Shown here one piece after another: positions 17,763 through 26,112 of a stretch of 64,000 bases of DNA. Position numbers and translations under genes: made by a program. Source of the stretch: Clostridia bacterium (GTDB lineage: Bacteria > Bacillota > Clostridia > Oscillospirales > Acutalibacteraceae). How positions within the stretch are numbered: position 1 is the stretch's first letter; each line of letters starts with the position of its first letter. The notes under the pieces are model-generated. The model saw nothing but the letters and a program-made list of their open reading frames with translations, was not told the origin of the DNA and ran no database searches. The stretch spans positions 54,465 to 118,464 of the forward strand of contig JAFQIG010000013.1 of the NCBI GenBank assembly GCA_017397655.1, written 5' to 3'.

Positions 17763-19687
17763 AGAAGTTTATTTCGGTTTTACTCAGCGTTATCATGGCA
17801 TTTTCTGTTTTGCCCGTAATGTGCTTTGCGGCAGAAGAGGATGCAAACGAAAATCTCCCCATGATTTTTGTAACAGGTATCGGTCAGACTTTTTCGTTTA
17901 TGGAAAATGAAGACGGATCTGATACTTTTCCCTACAAATATACGGACGAAAACGGTGAAATGAAGGAAAGAATCATTCCCTTCAACAACAGAGGTAATAT
18001 TCTTAACTTTGACATCGATCTTGTTCTCGACAATCTTTTTTCTAACCCCAAGGCAACCATTAAGGCACTCGGAGTTATCGGACAGATTCTTCTTTCTCTT
18101 GTCCTGAATACATATGTCATCAGCAATAAAAATTTTGCAGAGGTTGCAAGAGAGCTGTTCTATCTCAATATTCCCGATGAAAACGGTAAGCTTCCCGAAG
18201 AGGTTGTAACTCCGTTCTATACCTATCCTGTTTCTCAGTATAATGAGGATGCAAAAGACAGATTTGACAGAACTGTTCCGCATCCCGAGCTTATCGAAGC
18301 TTACGGCAAGGACAGAGTTTTCTGCTTTAACTATGTACCGTTCGGAAGCATTGAAAATCTTGCTGACAGCCTTAACGATTACATCAATAATGTTCAGACA
18401 AAGTACTTCCCCGGCAAAAAGGTTATTCTTGTTCCCATGAGCATGGGTGCCGCAACCGTCAGCCGTTACCTTTACAAGTACGGTGCAGAGGGTGATGTTG
18501 CAAAGGTTATCAGCGTTGTCGGATGCTGGGACGGCAGCGATGTTTTCGCAGACCTTGTTGAAGGAAAGTATGCAGACAACTCTGCAGACATCTTCTACGG
18601 CGAGCTTCTTGAATCTCTTCTCGGTGACGATGTTACGGTAAGCCTTGTTAAGATCGTTCTTCGTATGCTTTCAAAGAAGAGACTTACAACTCCTCTTGTC
18701 AGAAATCTTGTAAAGATCCTTTGTGACGAGGTTATCCTCAGATCTTCCACAATGGTAGCACTTATTCCGAGCGACAGATATAAGGCAATCAGAGATGTTT
18801 ACCTTACACGTCCCGGATACGAAAAAGTTCTTGCGGATGCAGACAAGTATTACGAAGCACAGTCCTCTCTCAAGACAACACTCAGAAACCTTGAAGAAAC
18901 AGTAGGCACAGAGTTCTACTTTATCTCAGGTTACGGACTTCCCTTCGGTTCGGTCACGACTGATTACGCTTTCTTTAAGTGCTTTGAAACTGCAGGCACA
19001 ACAAACTCCGACGAAATCATTCAGATCGAATCCACAACAATAGGTGCAACAGCAGTTGCTGCAGGTACACAGTTCTCCAAGGATTACCTTGATAAGGCAG
19101 AAGAAAACGGCACTGCAAAGTATATCTCTCCCGACAAGTCCGTTGACCTTTCCACAGCAGCATTCCCGGATCGTTGCTTCCTCTTCTATCAGCAGAAGCA
19201 CGAACTTGAATACAACAACGTAGCTATCGACACGGTTCTTGAAATTGCAAAGGGTAACGTTAAGGATGCTTATCACGATCCCGAGAATTATCCGCAGTTC
19301 AACGGCTTCAGAAACCTTAAGAACTATAACGGCTATGTAGAGTTTGCAACAAACATCATCAATGATGAGATTGCATTCGATGACGGAACAGACAGAAAGT
19401 ATTCCGACATCCTCGGTGAGGCTTACGCTGATGTAAAGACAGAAGCGGAAGGCTTTATGACAAGATACAACACAATGAAGGCAACAACCGTTATTGATGT
19501 TGAATCCGATGCAAAGCTTCTTGAGGATTTTGAAGAGTTCCGCACACAGACACTCAGAAAGCTCGGTGTCGAGACAGAGGAAAAGGCAAATCCCGTAAAG
19601 GATTTCTTTGAAAACGGAATCATCAAATTCAGCGATTTCCTTGAATCAATAACGGGACCTAAAGGCCTTCCCGATCTTATCTTTTAA
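17759..19687 (+). CDS. Secreted alpha/beta-hydrolase-like protein, paralogue 1
   Basis: A 642-residue protein with a classic signal peptide ending near C-F-A-A. The body has alpha/beta-hydrolase character: L-P-M-I-F-V-T-G-I-G-Q near residue 33 and a nucleophile-elbow-like V-P-M-S-M-G-A around Ser228. It lacks the first glycine of G-x-S-x-G. A C-W-D-G-S-D-V-F-A-D-L segment follows. The last residues, T-G-P-K-G-L-P-D-L-I-F, are shared with its neighbour. Lipase or esterase activity is an inference; no family name is certain. It closes the gene train begun at base 1 and is followed by a terminator. No cell-wall anchor is present. Confidence 0.8.
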   Translation: MKKFISVLLSVIMAFSVLPVMCFAAEEDANENLPMIFVTGIGQTFSFMENEDGSDTFPYKYTDENGEMKERIIPFNNRGNILNFDIDLVLDNLFSNPKATIKALGVIGQILLSLVLNTYVISNKNFAEVARELFYLNIPDENGKLPEEVVTPFYTYPVSQYNEDAKDRFDRTVPHPELIEAYGKDRVFCFNYVPFGSIENLADSLNDYINNVQTKYFPGKKVILVPMSMGAATVSRYLYKYGAEGDVAKVISVVGCWDGSDVFADLVEGKYADNSADIFYGELLESLLGDDVTVSLVKIVLRMLSKKRLTTPLVRNLVKILCDEVILRSSTMVALIPSDRYKAIRDVYLTRPGYEKVLADADKYYEAQSSLKTTLRNLEETVGTEFYFISGYGLPFGSVTTDYAFFKCFETAGTTNSDEIIQIESTTIGATAVAAGTQFSKDYLDKAEENGTAKYISPDKSVDLSTAAFPDRCFLFYQQKHELEYNNVAIDTVLEIAKGNVKDAYHDPENYPQFNGFRNLKNYNGYVEFATNIINDEIAFDDGTDRKYSDILGEAYADVKTEAEGFMTRYNTMKATTVIDVESDAKLLEDFEEFRTQTLRKLGVETEEKANPVKDFFENGIIKFSDFLESITGPKGLPDLIF

Positions 19688-19716
19688 TTGAATAATTCGG
19701 TATGGGTTCGGACAGA

Positions 19717-19805
19717 CTTCGGGAAAGGTGACGAGATGACGTGTTCTTTGACCCGAAGCTGTACAAAGGTACTGCGAGAGGGCAAAACTTAGACAAACGC
19801 ACATA
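19717..19805 (+). repeat. Dispersed 89-bp repeat, copy 1
   Basis: This 89-bp stretch matches the reverse complement of 44631-44719 with only five mismatches by direct comparison. It contains a short frame, ATG 19736 to TAG 19790-19792, that encodes 18 residues starting M-T-C-S-L, with gaaagg in RBS position. The same frame is open in the other copy. It lies between two paralogous hydrolase genes, with no other gene in the gap. Confidence 0.85.
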
Positions 19806-19812
19806 CATAGAC

Positions 19813-19852
19813 AAAAAACAGCGAAATTTCATTATGAAAAATCGCTGTTTTT
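19813..19852 (+). terminator. Intrinsic terminator after the long operon
   Basis: A stem AAACAGCGA / TCGCTGTTT with a 17-nt loop is followed by a T run. It is AT-rich on both sides so it may work in both directions. It is the first clear terminator after base 1. Confidence 0.75.
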
Positions 19853-19923
19853 ATGTTTAATTCAGCTTGTCGAGTGACTTTGATATTTTATGTGCGTGTT
19901 CTCGGTGCTTTATCGACAGTCTG

Positions 19924-19960
19924 AGGAGTCCTACAGGATTGTTTTCTGCAGGGCTCCTTT
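19924..19960 (+). terminator. Second hairpin, terminator-like
   Basis: AGGAGTCCTACAG pairs with CTGCAGGGCTCCT with small mismatches and is followed by TTT. It lies in the 402-bp gap between the two hydrolase genes, which otherwise holds only the 89-bp repeat, the first terminator and a promoter. Confidence 0.5.
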
Positions 19961-20032
19961 AACTTTTGCGTTTCTTCGGAACGAAACTGTTGTTTTCGGG
20001 AATGAAGAAGCGCCGAAACGGTGGGAGATATG

Positions 20033-20060
20033 TTGAAAATAAAGAAAAAAGTGTTATAAT
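20033..20060 (+). promoter_or_regulatory. Sigma-A-type promoter for hydrolase paralogue 2
   Basis: TTGAAA (20033-20038) and a perfect TATAAT (20055-20060) are 16 bp apart, 29 bp before the ATG at 20090. Confidence 0.7.
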
Positions 20061-20089
20061 TTAATTACAAACAGAAAGGAGTGTTACAA

Positions 20090-22030
20090 ATGAAAAAAGC
20101 AATATCCATCCTGCTTTGTGTAATTATGGCATTTTCGGTTTTTCCTGTTATGAGTCTTGCGGCAGACAACAATAAAAACTTGCCCATGATTTTTATGACG
20201 GGCATCGGCCAGACGGTTTCGTACGTTGAAAAGAAAAACGGCAAAAGCGATTTTTCGTACAAGAGTATCGATGAAAACGGCGAATTTAAAACAGATATTA
20301 TCAAATACAATAAGTCGGGAAACATAATCAATTTCGGTGATTTGGGAGCGATACTTAAAAGCCTGCTCAACAAGGAGTCCATACCTGCGTTGACACAGTT
20401 TTTGTTTTCTCTTATATGCGGAAAGTATATGATTGATTATGACGATTTAGGAGCATTGGCAAGAGAACTTTTCCGTCTCAATATTTCTGATGAGAACGGA
20501 AAGCTCCCCGAAGAGGTCGTAACGCCGTTCTACACATATCCCGTCAAGGAGTATAACGAGGATGCAAGAAACAGATTTAACAAAACCGTTCCGCATCCCG
20601 AGCTTATCGAAGCATACGGTGAGGACAGAATTTTTTGCTTCAATTATTCGCCTTTCGGCAACATTGACACGCTTGCCGAAGAGCTTAACAATTACATCAA
20701 TAATGTGCAGGAAGAATACTTCCCAGGCCAAAAGGTTATACTTGTTCCGATGAGTATGGGTGCCGCACCTGTCAGCCTATATCTCAACAAGTACGGCGAT
20801 CAGGGTGATGTTGCAAAGGTCATCAGCGCCGTTGGATGCTGGGACGGCAGCGATGCTTTTGCGGATATTGTCGAGGGTAAGTATGCGGAAGATTCGTCAT
20901 TGATTTTTTATTCTAATCTGCTTGGAAATTACTTTGATGAGGCTACAACGGCAGCTTTGCAGGTGCTTTTTCATCTGTTCTCAAAGGATAAACTGATGAC
21001 TCCGCTTGTGCGCAATGTTGTAAATGCGCTTCGTGATGAGGTAATTCTCAAATCCTCTACAATGACGGCACTTATACCGAGTTCAAGATATGAAGCTATC
21101 AGAAATACATATCTTATACGTCCCGGTTATGAGGATGTTCTTAAAGCAGCCGATGCGTATTACAACGCTCAGAAAGAGCTGAAGAACACGATGAAGACTC
21201 TTAACAGGACAGTCGGTACAGAGTTTTATTTTATCGCAGGGTACGGACTTCCCTTCGGAGAGGTAACCTCCGAGTATACATTTTTCAAGTGCTTCGAGTC
21301 TGCGGGAGTTACAAACTCTGACGAAATTATACATATCGGTTCAACGACCGTCGGCGCTACATCGGTTACTGCAGGTACTCGGTTCTCCGATGCGTACATC
21401 GAGAACGCAAAGGCAAACGGCACATATAAATATATCTCACCCGACAAATCTGTTGACCTGTCAACGGCAGTATTCCCCGATCATTGCTTTGTATTCTACG
21501 AGCAGAAGCACGAGCTGGAGTATAACAATGTTGCCATCGACACCATTCTTGAAATTGCAAAGGGCAACATCAAGGATATTCATTACAACGAGGAAAAGCT
21601 TCCTCAGTTCAACGAAAGAAGAAATCTGAAGGATTACAATAATTACTACCGTACGGCAACAGCCCTTATAGGCGATGCGGTTGCATATGGCGACAAAACC
21701 GACAGACATTATTCCGACATACTCGGCGAGGATTACGAAGCCTTCAAGGCAGAGGCGGAGGCTCTTGTCGCTGAGGGTGATGCAATGACGTCAACAACGG
21801 TTATTGATCCCGAAAGCGACGATAAGGTTATCGAAAAGTTCCGTGTATTCCATGAAAAAGTATTTGCAACGGCTGATCCGCCGAAAAAGAGCATCGAGGA
21901 TAAATTTGAAGATGCAAAGAATAATGCAGGCAATGCCATAAAGAGCTTCTTTGCTCCGATATTAAAGAAGCTCAATCAGGCTATATTTGAAAAAACAGGT
22001 CCCAAGGGTATTCCGGATCTTATCTTTTAA
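20090..22030 (+). CDS. Secreted alpha/beta-hydrolase-like protein, paralogue 2
   Basis: A 646-residue paralogue of the preceding hydrolase along its whole length. Signal peptide residues 1-23 end at L-A-A. The conserved blocks N-L-P-M-I-F-M-T-G-I-G-Q, V-P-M-S-M-G-A with Ser222, V-G-C-W-D-G-S-D and Y-G-L-P-F-G are retained. The extreme C-terminus T-G-P-K-G-I-P-D-L-I-F is almost identical although the preceding 60 residues have diverged. It has its own promoter and RBS (aaaggag), unlike copy 1, so the two can be expressed separately. Start ATG 20090. It was probably produced by tandem duplication. The substrate is unknown. Confidence 0.8.
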   Translation: MKKAISILLCVIMAFSVFPVMSLAADNNKNLPMIFMTGIGQTVSYVEKKNGKSDFSYKSIDENGEFKTDIIKYNKSGNIINFGDLGAILKSLLNKESIPALTQFLFSLICGKYMIDYDDLGALARELFRLNISDENGKLPEEVVTPFYTYPVKEYNEDARNRFNKTVPHPELIEAYGEDRIFCFNYSPFGNIDTLAEELNNYINNVQEEYFPGQKVILVPMSMGAAPVSLYLNKYGDQGDVAKVISAVGCWDGSDAFADIVEGKYAEDSSLIFYSNLLGNYFDEATTAALQVLFHLFSKDKLMTPLVRNVVNALRDEVILKSSTMTALIPSSRYEAIRNTYLIRPGYEDVLKAADAYYNAQKELKNTMKTLNRTVGTEFYFIAGYGLPFGEVTSEYTFFKCFESAGVTNSDEIIHIGSTTVGATSVTAGTRFSDAYIENAKANGTYKYISPDKSVDLSTAVFPDHCFVFYEQKHELEYNNVAIDTILEIAKGNIKDIHYNEEKLPQFNERRNLKDYNNYYRTATALIGDAVAYGDKTDRHYSDILGEDYEAFKAEAEALVAEGDAMTSTTVIDPESDDKVIEKFRVFHEKVFATADPPKKSIEDKFEDAKNNAGNAIKSFFAPILKKLNQAIFEKTGPKGIPDLIF

Positions 22031-22040
22031 TCAGAGGTGT

Positions 22041-22072
22041 ACCGAGGCTTACGATGTTGAGTCTCGGTTTTC
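22041..22072 (+). terminator. Terminator after hydrolase paralogue 2
   Basis: ACCGAGGCT pairs with AGTCTCGGT (one G-T pair) and is followed by TTTTCTT. Confidence 0.65.
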
Positions 22073-22150
22073 TTGCCGACCATCAACAAAATGAATCGCC
22101 GGGTCTGAAATTCCATATAAAAGAAAATCAAAAAAATTTTGAAAAAAGTG

Positions 22151-22178
22151 TTGACTTTTTCTGAAAATGCTGTATAAT
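22151..22178 (+). promoter_or_regulatory. Promoter of tRNA-Gln
   Basis: TTGACT at 22151-22156 and TATAAT at 22173-22178 with 16-bp spacing, 36 bp before the tRNA. Confidence 0.75.
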
Positions 22179-22214
22179 ACTACAAGTAAACGAACTTCAG
22201 AGTCGTTACGTTAT

Positions 22215-22288
22215 TGGGGAATAGTGTAACGGTAGCACGACAGACTCTGACTCTGTTTGTTGGGGTTCGAATCCCTATTCCCCAGCCA
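22215..22288 (+). tRNA. tRNA-Gln (anticodon CUG)
   Basis: A complete cloverleaf with CCA encoded in the genome. The acceptor stem TGGGGAA pairs with TTCCCCA, the discriminator is G as usual for tRNA-Gln, and the T loop reads GTTCGAATC. The anticodon loop CTCTGAC carries CUG, which reads CAG codons. It stands alone with its own promoter and terminator. Confidence 0.93.
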
Positions 22289-22290
22289 AA

Positions 22291-22322
22291 ATCCGACAAG
22301 TTTCGACTTGTCGGATTTTTTT
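22291..22322 (+). terminator. Terminator of tRNA-Gln
   Basis: Perfect stem ATCCGACAAG / CTTGTCGGAT with loop TTTCGA, followed by a T run. Confidence 0.9.
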
Positions 22323-22351
22323 ATCCGGATCAGCTTTTTCTGAACAGAATA

Positions 22352-22389
22352 AAACCCGGCGGATTTTTTCGAGAATCCGTCGGGCTTTT
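22352..22389 (-). terminator. Terminator of the minus-strand P-loop gene
   Basis: A stem CCCGGCGGATT / AATCCGTCGGG with one mismatch has A runs before and T runs after it, so it can stop transcripts from both sides. It lies just past the stop of the minus-strand gene. Confidence 0.7.
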
Positions 22390-22401
22390 GATTATAACTT
22401 A

Positions 22402-22956
22402 TTATTTAGCAACTACATCAGCATAGAAGTTGTCGATTGCTGCATAGAAATCCTCTACGCCGCCGTCGTTCTTGATAACGTAGTCAGCCATTTTTTCGGT
22501 TTCGGAAGTGTGGAAGATCTTTTCTTCACCTTCGTCAAACTCTCTGAGCTTTTCTACAGAGTTGCCGTCTCTGGCAGAGCCTCTGGCAAGCATTCTGGAA
22601 TAACGAACCTCGTCGTCAGAGATAACGATGTCAACAAGAACAAAATCGTCACCGAAAGCGCCTTTGAGATACTGTACATCGGAAAGGGGACGGATACCCG
22701 ATACAAGGAATACGGGAGCGCCTGATTCCTTGATCTTTTTAACGATCTGCTCGGGGAAGAATGTCTGGCCGAATTCGCCCATATATTTCTGAGATGTCTT
22801 ATGAAGATTCTCTCTTGTCAGCTCAAGACCGTCTTTTGCTGCAAGCTCTCTTACAATATCACCGATGGAAACCATGGGGAGATTGTACTTTTTTGCAATG
22901 TATTCGAGGAAGAAATCTTTACCTGTGCCGTTTTTACCGACTGCTGCTAATACCAT
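22402..22956 (-). CDS. P-loop nucleoside/dephospho-CoA kinase-like protein
   Basis: A 184-residue P-loop protein. Walker A is G-K-N-G-T-G-K-D at residues 7-14, an L-V-S-G-I-R-P-L-S-D segment follows at about 80, and a lid-like arginine-rich stretch R-M-L-A-R-G-S-A-R-D lies near 120. This is the layout of the AAA_18/dephospho-CoA kinase-like group, which phosphorylate small molecules or nucleotides. The precise substrate is not clear. It is a single-gene unit transcribed against its neighbours, with gtaacctccg upstream giving a good RBS (ggaggttac). Confidence 0.75.
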   Translation of the reverse strand: MVLAAVGKNGTGKDFFLEYIAKKYNLPMVSIGDIVRELAAKDGLELTRENLHKTSQKYMGEFGQTFFPEQIVKKIKESGAPVFLVSGIRPLSDVQYLKGAFGDDFVLVDIVISDDEVRYSRMLARGSARDGNSVEKLREFDEGEEKIFHTSETEKMADYVIKNDGGVEDFYAAIDNFYADVVAK

Positions 22957-23081
22957 AATTGTAACCTCCGTTGTTTAGTATTATCAGTATACCAAAGATT
23001 TTTATGCTTGTCAAATAATAGCGTTTACAATTTCGCAATAAAAAAGTTACGGGATGTTATTTTTTTATCGATGAAAAGCAG

Positions 23082-23110
23082 TTGAATTTGAATAATGTTT
23101 GTGTTAGAAT
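23082..23110 (+). promoter_or_regulatory. Promoter of the three-lipoprotein operon
   Basis: TTGAAT (23082-23087) and TAGAAT (23105-23110), 17 bp apart, 81 bp before the first gene's ATG. Confidence 0.6.
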
Positions 23111-23191
23111 ATAAACGGTTGCAAAACGGATCGGACGGGACGAGCCGATGTGATTTGCGATATTCAAAAAATATCAAAGGGGAATGTTAAT

Positions 23192-23980
23192 ATGATTAAG
23201 CGCGTGAGTGCGCTCCTTCTGGCATTGGTTGCCGTTTTTTCATTTGCATCGTGCGACAAGGGGGATGACGTAACAGGCAGTGAGCCGCTTATAACGGAAA
23301 CAATGGTTGAAACGGTTGCCGAAACAACGACGGAAACCGTATCCGAGACACCTGTTACCGAAGCAACAACTCTTCCGGTTGAGACAGCGACCGCGACAAC
23401 AACCGAACCTGTCGAGGTTACCGAGACAACGGCGGCACAAAAGGATATCGGACCGCTGATGGAACAGTATGTTATCAATAAAATTTCCGACGGCTCATAC
23501 ACAATGAGATTCAAGCAGCTCGGCGTCAGACTGATAACAACGATCGACGGCAGTAACAGCGTTATCGAAAGCAACGCTTCCGGTATATTGCAGATCACGT
23601 TGATTGCAAAGGACGGCAGATACTTTATGCTTGTTCCGACGACCAAAAAGTATGTCGAAATGTCAGCGGAGGAGTACGCCGAACAGGCAGCTTCATTCAA
23701 CAATGTATCTGTCAGCTTTGAGGGGATAAAGCTTATCGGACAGGGCGAAGAAACAATTATGGGTGTCAACTACCAAACGGAAACGTATGATGAAGGGGAA
23801 AGAGGAACCGTTACCTACTTCTTTACGGAAGACGGACTCAAAAAGCTTCGTTCCGTAAAGGATGGCAAGACTAACGATGTGGATACATTTGAGATTTCTT
23901 CTGATGTCGATCTGTCGGTTTTTGAGATTCCCGACGGATACAGACAGGTTGATGATCCGGGTCAGGTAATGTTACCTTAA
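23192..23980 (+). CDS. Thr/Glu-rich stalked lipoprotein, tandem paralogue 1
   Basis: A 262-residue predicted lipoprotein. A signal sequence ends in the lipobox F-A-S-C (Cys near residue 20). A low-complexity stalk of Thr, Glu, Val and Pro runs from about 35 to 85. The globular domain begins with D-G-S-Y-T-M-R-F and includes D-G-R-Y-F-M-L and a T-Y-F-F-T-E-D-G-L-K-K-L block, which recalls LolA/LppX-type half-barrel lipoproteins. ATG 23192 has aaagggga upstream. It is first of three related genes. The function is unknown; binding of a lipid or hydrophobic ligand at the cell surface is a guess. Confidence 0.8.
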   Translation: MIKRVSALLLALVAVFSFASCDKGDDVTGSEPLITETMVETVAETTTETVSETPVTEATTLPVETATATTTEPVEVTETTAAQKDIGPLMEQYVINKISDGSYTMRFKQLGVRLITTIDGSNSVIESNASGILQITLIAKDGRYFMLVPTTKKYVEMSAEEYAEQAASFNNVSVSFEGIKLIGQGEETIMGVNYQTETYDEGERGTVTYFFTEDGLKKLRSVKDGKTNDVDTFEISSDVDLSVFEIPDGYRQVDDPGQVMLP

Positions 23981-24038
23981 AATAAAAGAAGTTAAAAAGA
24001 AAGGCGGCGGCAGGTGCTGCGGCACTAAGCCTTACATT

Positions 24039-24974
24039 ATGATGAAAAAAGTTCTTGCAGTAGTAATACTGGTAATTGTAATTCTGGGAATAATGCTTGC
24101 GGTTGCAAAGTTTCATTCTCCCGCTGACAACGAAACAGTTGTTACCGTTACCGAAACGGCAACAGTAACGGAGGCGGCAGAAACAACGGAAATTACAACG
24201 GAAATTACAACAGAAGCCGTAACAAACCCTGTGCAGACAATCCCGAACAAAGCACCGGACACATCGGCAACACAGTCTGCTTCAACGGCGGCTCCGTCAA
24301 CAACGGTTCCGACTACACAACCGACCACGGAGTCCACAACTCAGCCGACTACGGAGTCTACTACCGAATCAACAACTGCGCCCACAACTGCACAAAAGCC
24401 TCAGGGTACCGCAGAGCTTCTGAATTCAAGCGTTCTCGGTCCCATCAACAGCGGTTCGTATACAATGACCATCAGCGCATTCGGTAAGGACAAGAGTCCC
24501 GATGATAAGCTGATCAAAACTGTCAGCGGCGGCAAAACGGCTTTCTGGTTCTCTGTTCCTGCGGCTAATATGGCGTTTAAGATTTTCCCGCAGGACGGCA
24601 AGTATTATCTTGCTACCGAAACAATGTATTGCGAACTGACAAAGGAACAGTACGATACGGGATGTGCGACGTTCAACAGGGGAATGTACAATTTCTCCGG
24701 ACTTAATTATCAGAAGACCGAAACCGTCCGTGAAGGACTTTCGTTCTATACCTGCGAACACTTCAAGACTTCGGACGGCACCGATTGCGTGCTTTGGTAC
24801 AAGAATAATCAGCTCCAGAAGCTGGAGGTTGTGATTGACGGTGCTTCCCAGTCTCTTCCGATGACCGTTTCTTCATCGGTCAATCAGAATTATTTTACTC
24901 TCTCAGCAGAGCTTCAGGAGAGTGATTACGAAACACTTAAAGCTTATATGGATCTTGCACAGCTTTTCTTCTAA
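24039..24974 (+). CDS. Membrane-anchored Thr-rich stalked protein, tandem paralogue 2
   Basis: A 311-residue protein that keeps the plan of its neighbour but is held by an uncleaved N-terminal transmembrane helix (residues 4-24, no lipobox cysteine). A long stalk of T-T-E-S/T-T-Q-P repeats covers about 35-125. The domain starts at N-S-G-S-Y-T-M-T-I and has D-G-K-Y-Y-L-A-T and V-L-W-Y-K-N-N-Q-L-Q-K-L-E in the same order as paralogue 1. The start may be ATG 24039 or 24042. The gap upstream is 58 nt with no terminator. Confidence 0.8.
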   Translation: MMKKVLAVVILVIVILGIMLAVAKFHSPADNETVVTVTETATVTEAAETTEITTEITTEAVTNPVQTIPNKAPDTSATQSASTAAPSTTVPTTQPTTESTTQPTTESTTESTTAPTTAQKPQGTAELLNSSVLGPINSGSYTMTISAFGKDKSPDDKLIKTVSGGKTAFWFSVPAANMAFKIFPQDGKYYLATETMYCELTKEQYDTGCATFNRGMYNFSGLNYQKTETVREGLSFYTCEHFKTSDGTDCVLWYKNNQLQKLEVVIDGASQSLPMTVSSSVNQNYFTLSAELQESDYETLKAYMDLAQLFF

Positions 24975-24996
24975 ACAATTTATAGGAGTGTAATTT

Positions 24997-26112
24997 ATGA
25001 AAAGATTTTTATCGTTGATTTTGGTAGCGGCTCTTACTCTTTCGCTCGCACTCGCTCTCGGCGCTTGCGGCAAAAATAAGGAGACCGACAATACAACTGC
25101 GGCTGACAGCGCTGTTTCCGGTGAAGCGGCGGATGTCGCGATATCGGAAGAAGAATCCGTAAGCAAGGTTGTACATACAACCAACGAGCATTATGAAGAG
25201 GATTATGAGGAACTCACTCTTCCGCCTGCAATCTCAACAACCAAGGCAAACGAGACCACAACGGCAAAGTCGGATACATCAACAACTACAAAGAAAACAG
25301 AGTCAAAGGTAACCACCACAAAGCAGTCTCTCGTTACAACAACTGCACCCACAACAAAGCCGACGACAACAAAGCCGACTACTACCAAAAAAGGTGATGA
25401 ACCGACCTCTTTGATCGAGATCGACACCAATCTTTTTTCACAGACCGAGATTTTTACAACAATTGCAAATAACATTCAAGACGAATACGTAGGCTTCGGC
25501 GGAGTAAACGAGATAACGGAAGTTCCGAGACCTAACGTTACATATTATGATAAGTTTGTTACAGATGTATTGGCAAGCGGTAATTACACAATGACAATGC
25601 AGACCACACAGGAAGGTACAACTGTATCCTTCACGCTTTTCCGCGACGGTGAAAAGACTGCTTACAAGGGTGAGACAAACTATAACGGTATAGCGATGTC
25701 ATTCAGATTTTTCCAGGACGGAGACACGGGCTACATTGTTCTTCCGTTTATCAAGTCGTACTTCAGGCAGGAAACTGCAGAAGGATTTTCTGACGGATTC
25801 AATGATGCGCTTGACGATGTTAACGACATCATCAGTATGAATAACCTGCAGTACTGCGGTGTAAGATCGGGCACAGGTTATGTCTGCGAAATGTATAAGG
25901 ATACAGAGAATAACATCGGCTACAACTACTATTTCAGCAGCGAAGGTCTTACAAAGATTGAAGCGGTAGATATGGCATCGGGCGAAAAGAACACCCAGAC
26001 CTGTGCGCTTAAAGCAGGTGTAGAGGACAACGGCGTATTCAAGAAGCCTTCGGGATACAAAGAGGTCAACGCAGAAGAGCTTGAACAGGCGCTTTCAGGC
26101 ATGGTATCATGA
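24997..26112 (+). CDS. Thr-rich stalked lipoprotein, tandem paralogue 3
   Basis: A 371-residue lipoprotein with the lipobox L-G-A-C (Cys near 24), an acidic segment, then a Thr/Lys stalk with P-T-T-K repeats from about 85 to 130. The domain opens with A-S-G-N-Y-T-M-T-M and shows G-Y-N-Y-Y-F-S-S-E-G-L-T-K-I-E, aligned with the other two copies. It begins 22 nt after paralogue 2 with RBS taggagtg and overlaps the SDR gene by 4 nt. The repeated sequences of the stalk differ from the neighbours in charge, so the stalks have diverged more freely than the domains. Confidence 0.8.
   Translation: MKRFLSLILVAALTLSLALALGACGKNKETDNTTAADSAVSGEAADVAISEEESVSKVVHTTNEHYEEDYEELTLPPAISTTKANETTTAKSDTSTTTKKTESKVTTTKQSLVTTTAPTTKPTTTKPTTTKKGDEPTSLIEIDTNLFSQTEIFTTIANNIQDEYVGFGGVNEITEVPRPNVTYYDKFVTDVLASGNYTMTMQTTQEGTTVSFTLFRDGEKTAYKGETNYNGIAMSFRFFQDGDTGYIVLPFIKSYFRQETAEGFSDGFNDALDDVNDIISMNNLQYCGVRSGTGYVCEMYKDTENNIGYNYYFSSEGLTKIEAVDMASGEKNTQTCALKAGVEDNGVFKKPSGYKEVNAEELEQALSGMVS

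Noticed and set aside
24290..24400. Thr-codon repeats as a minisatellite or CRISPR-like array
   Set aside because: They encode the stalk of a surface protein, with irregular spacing and no spacers.
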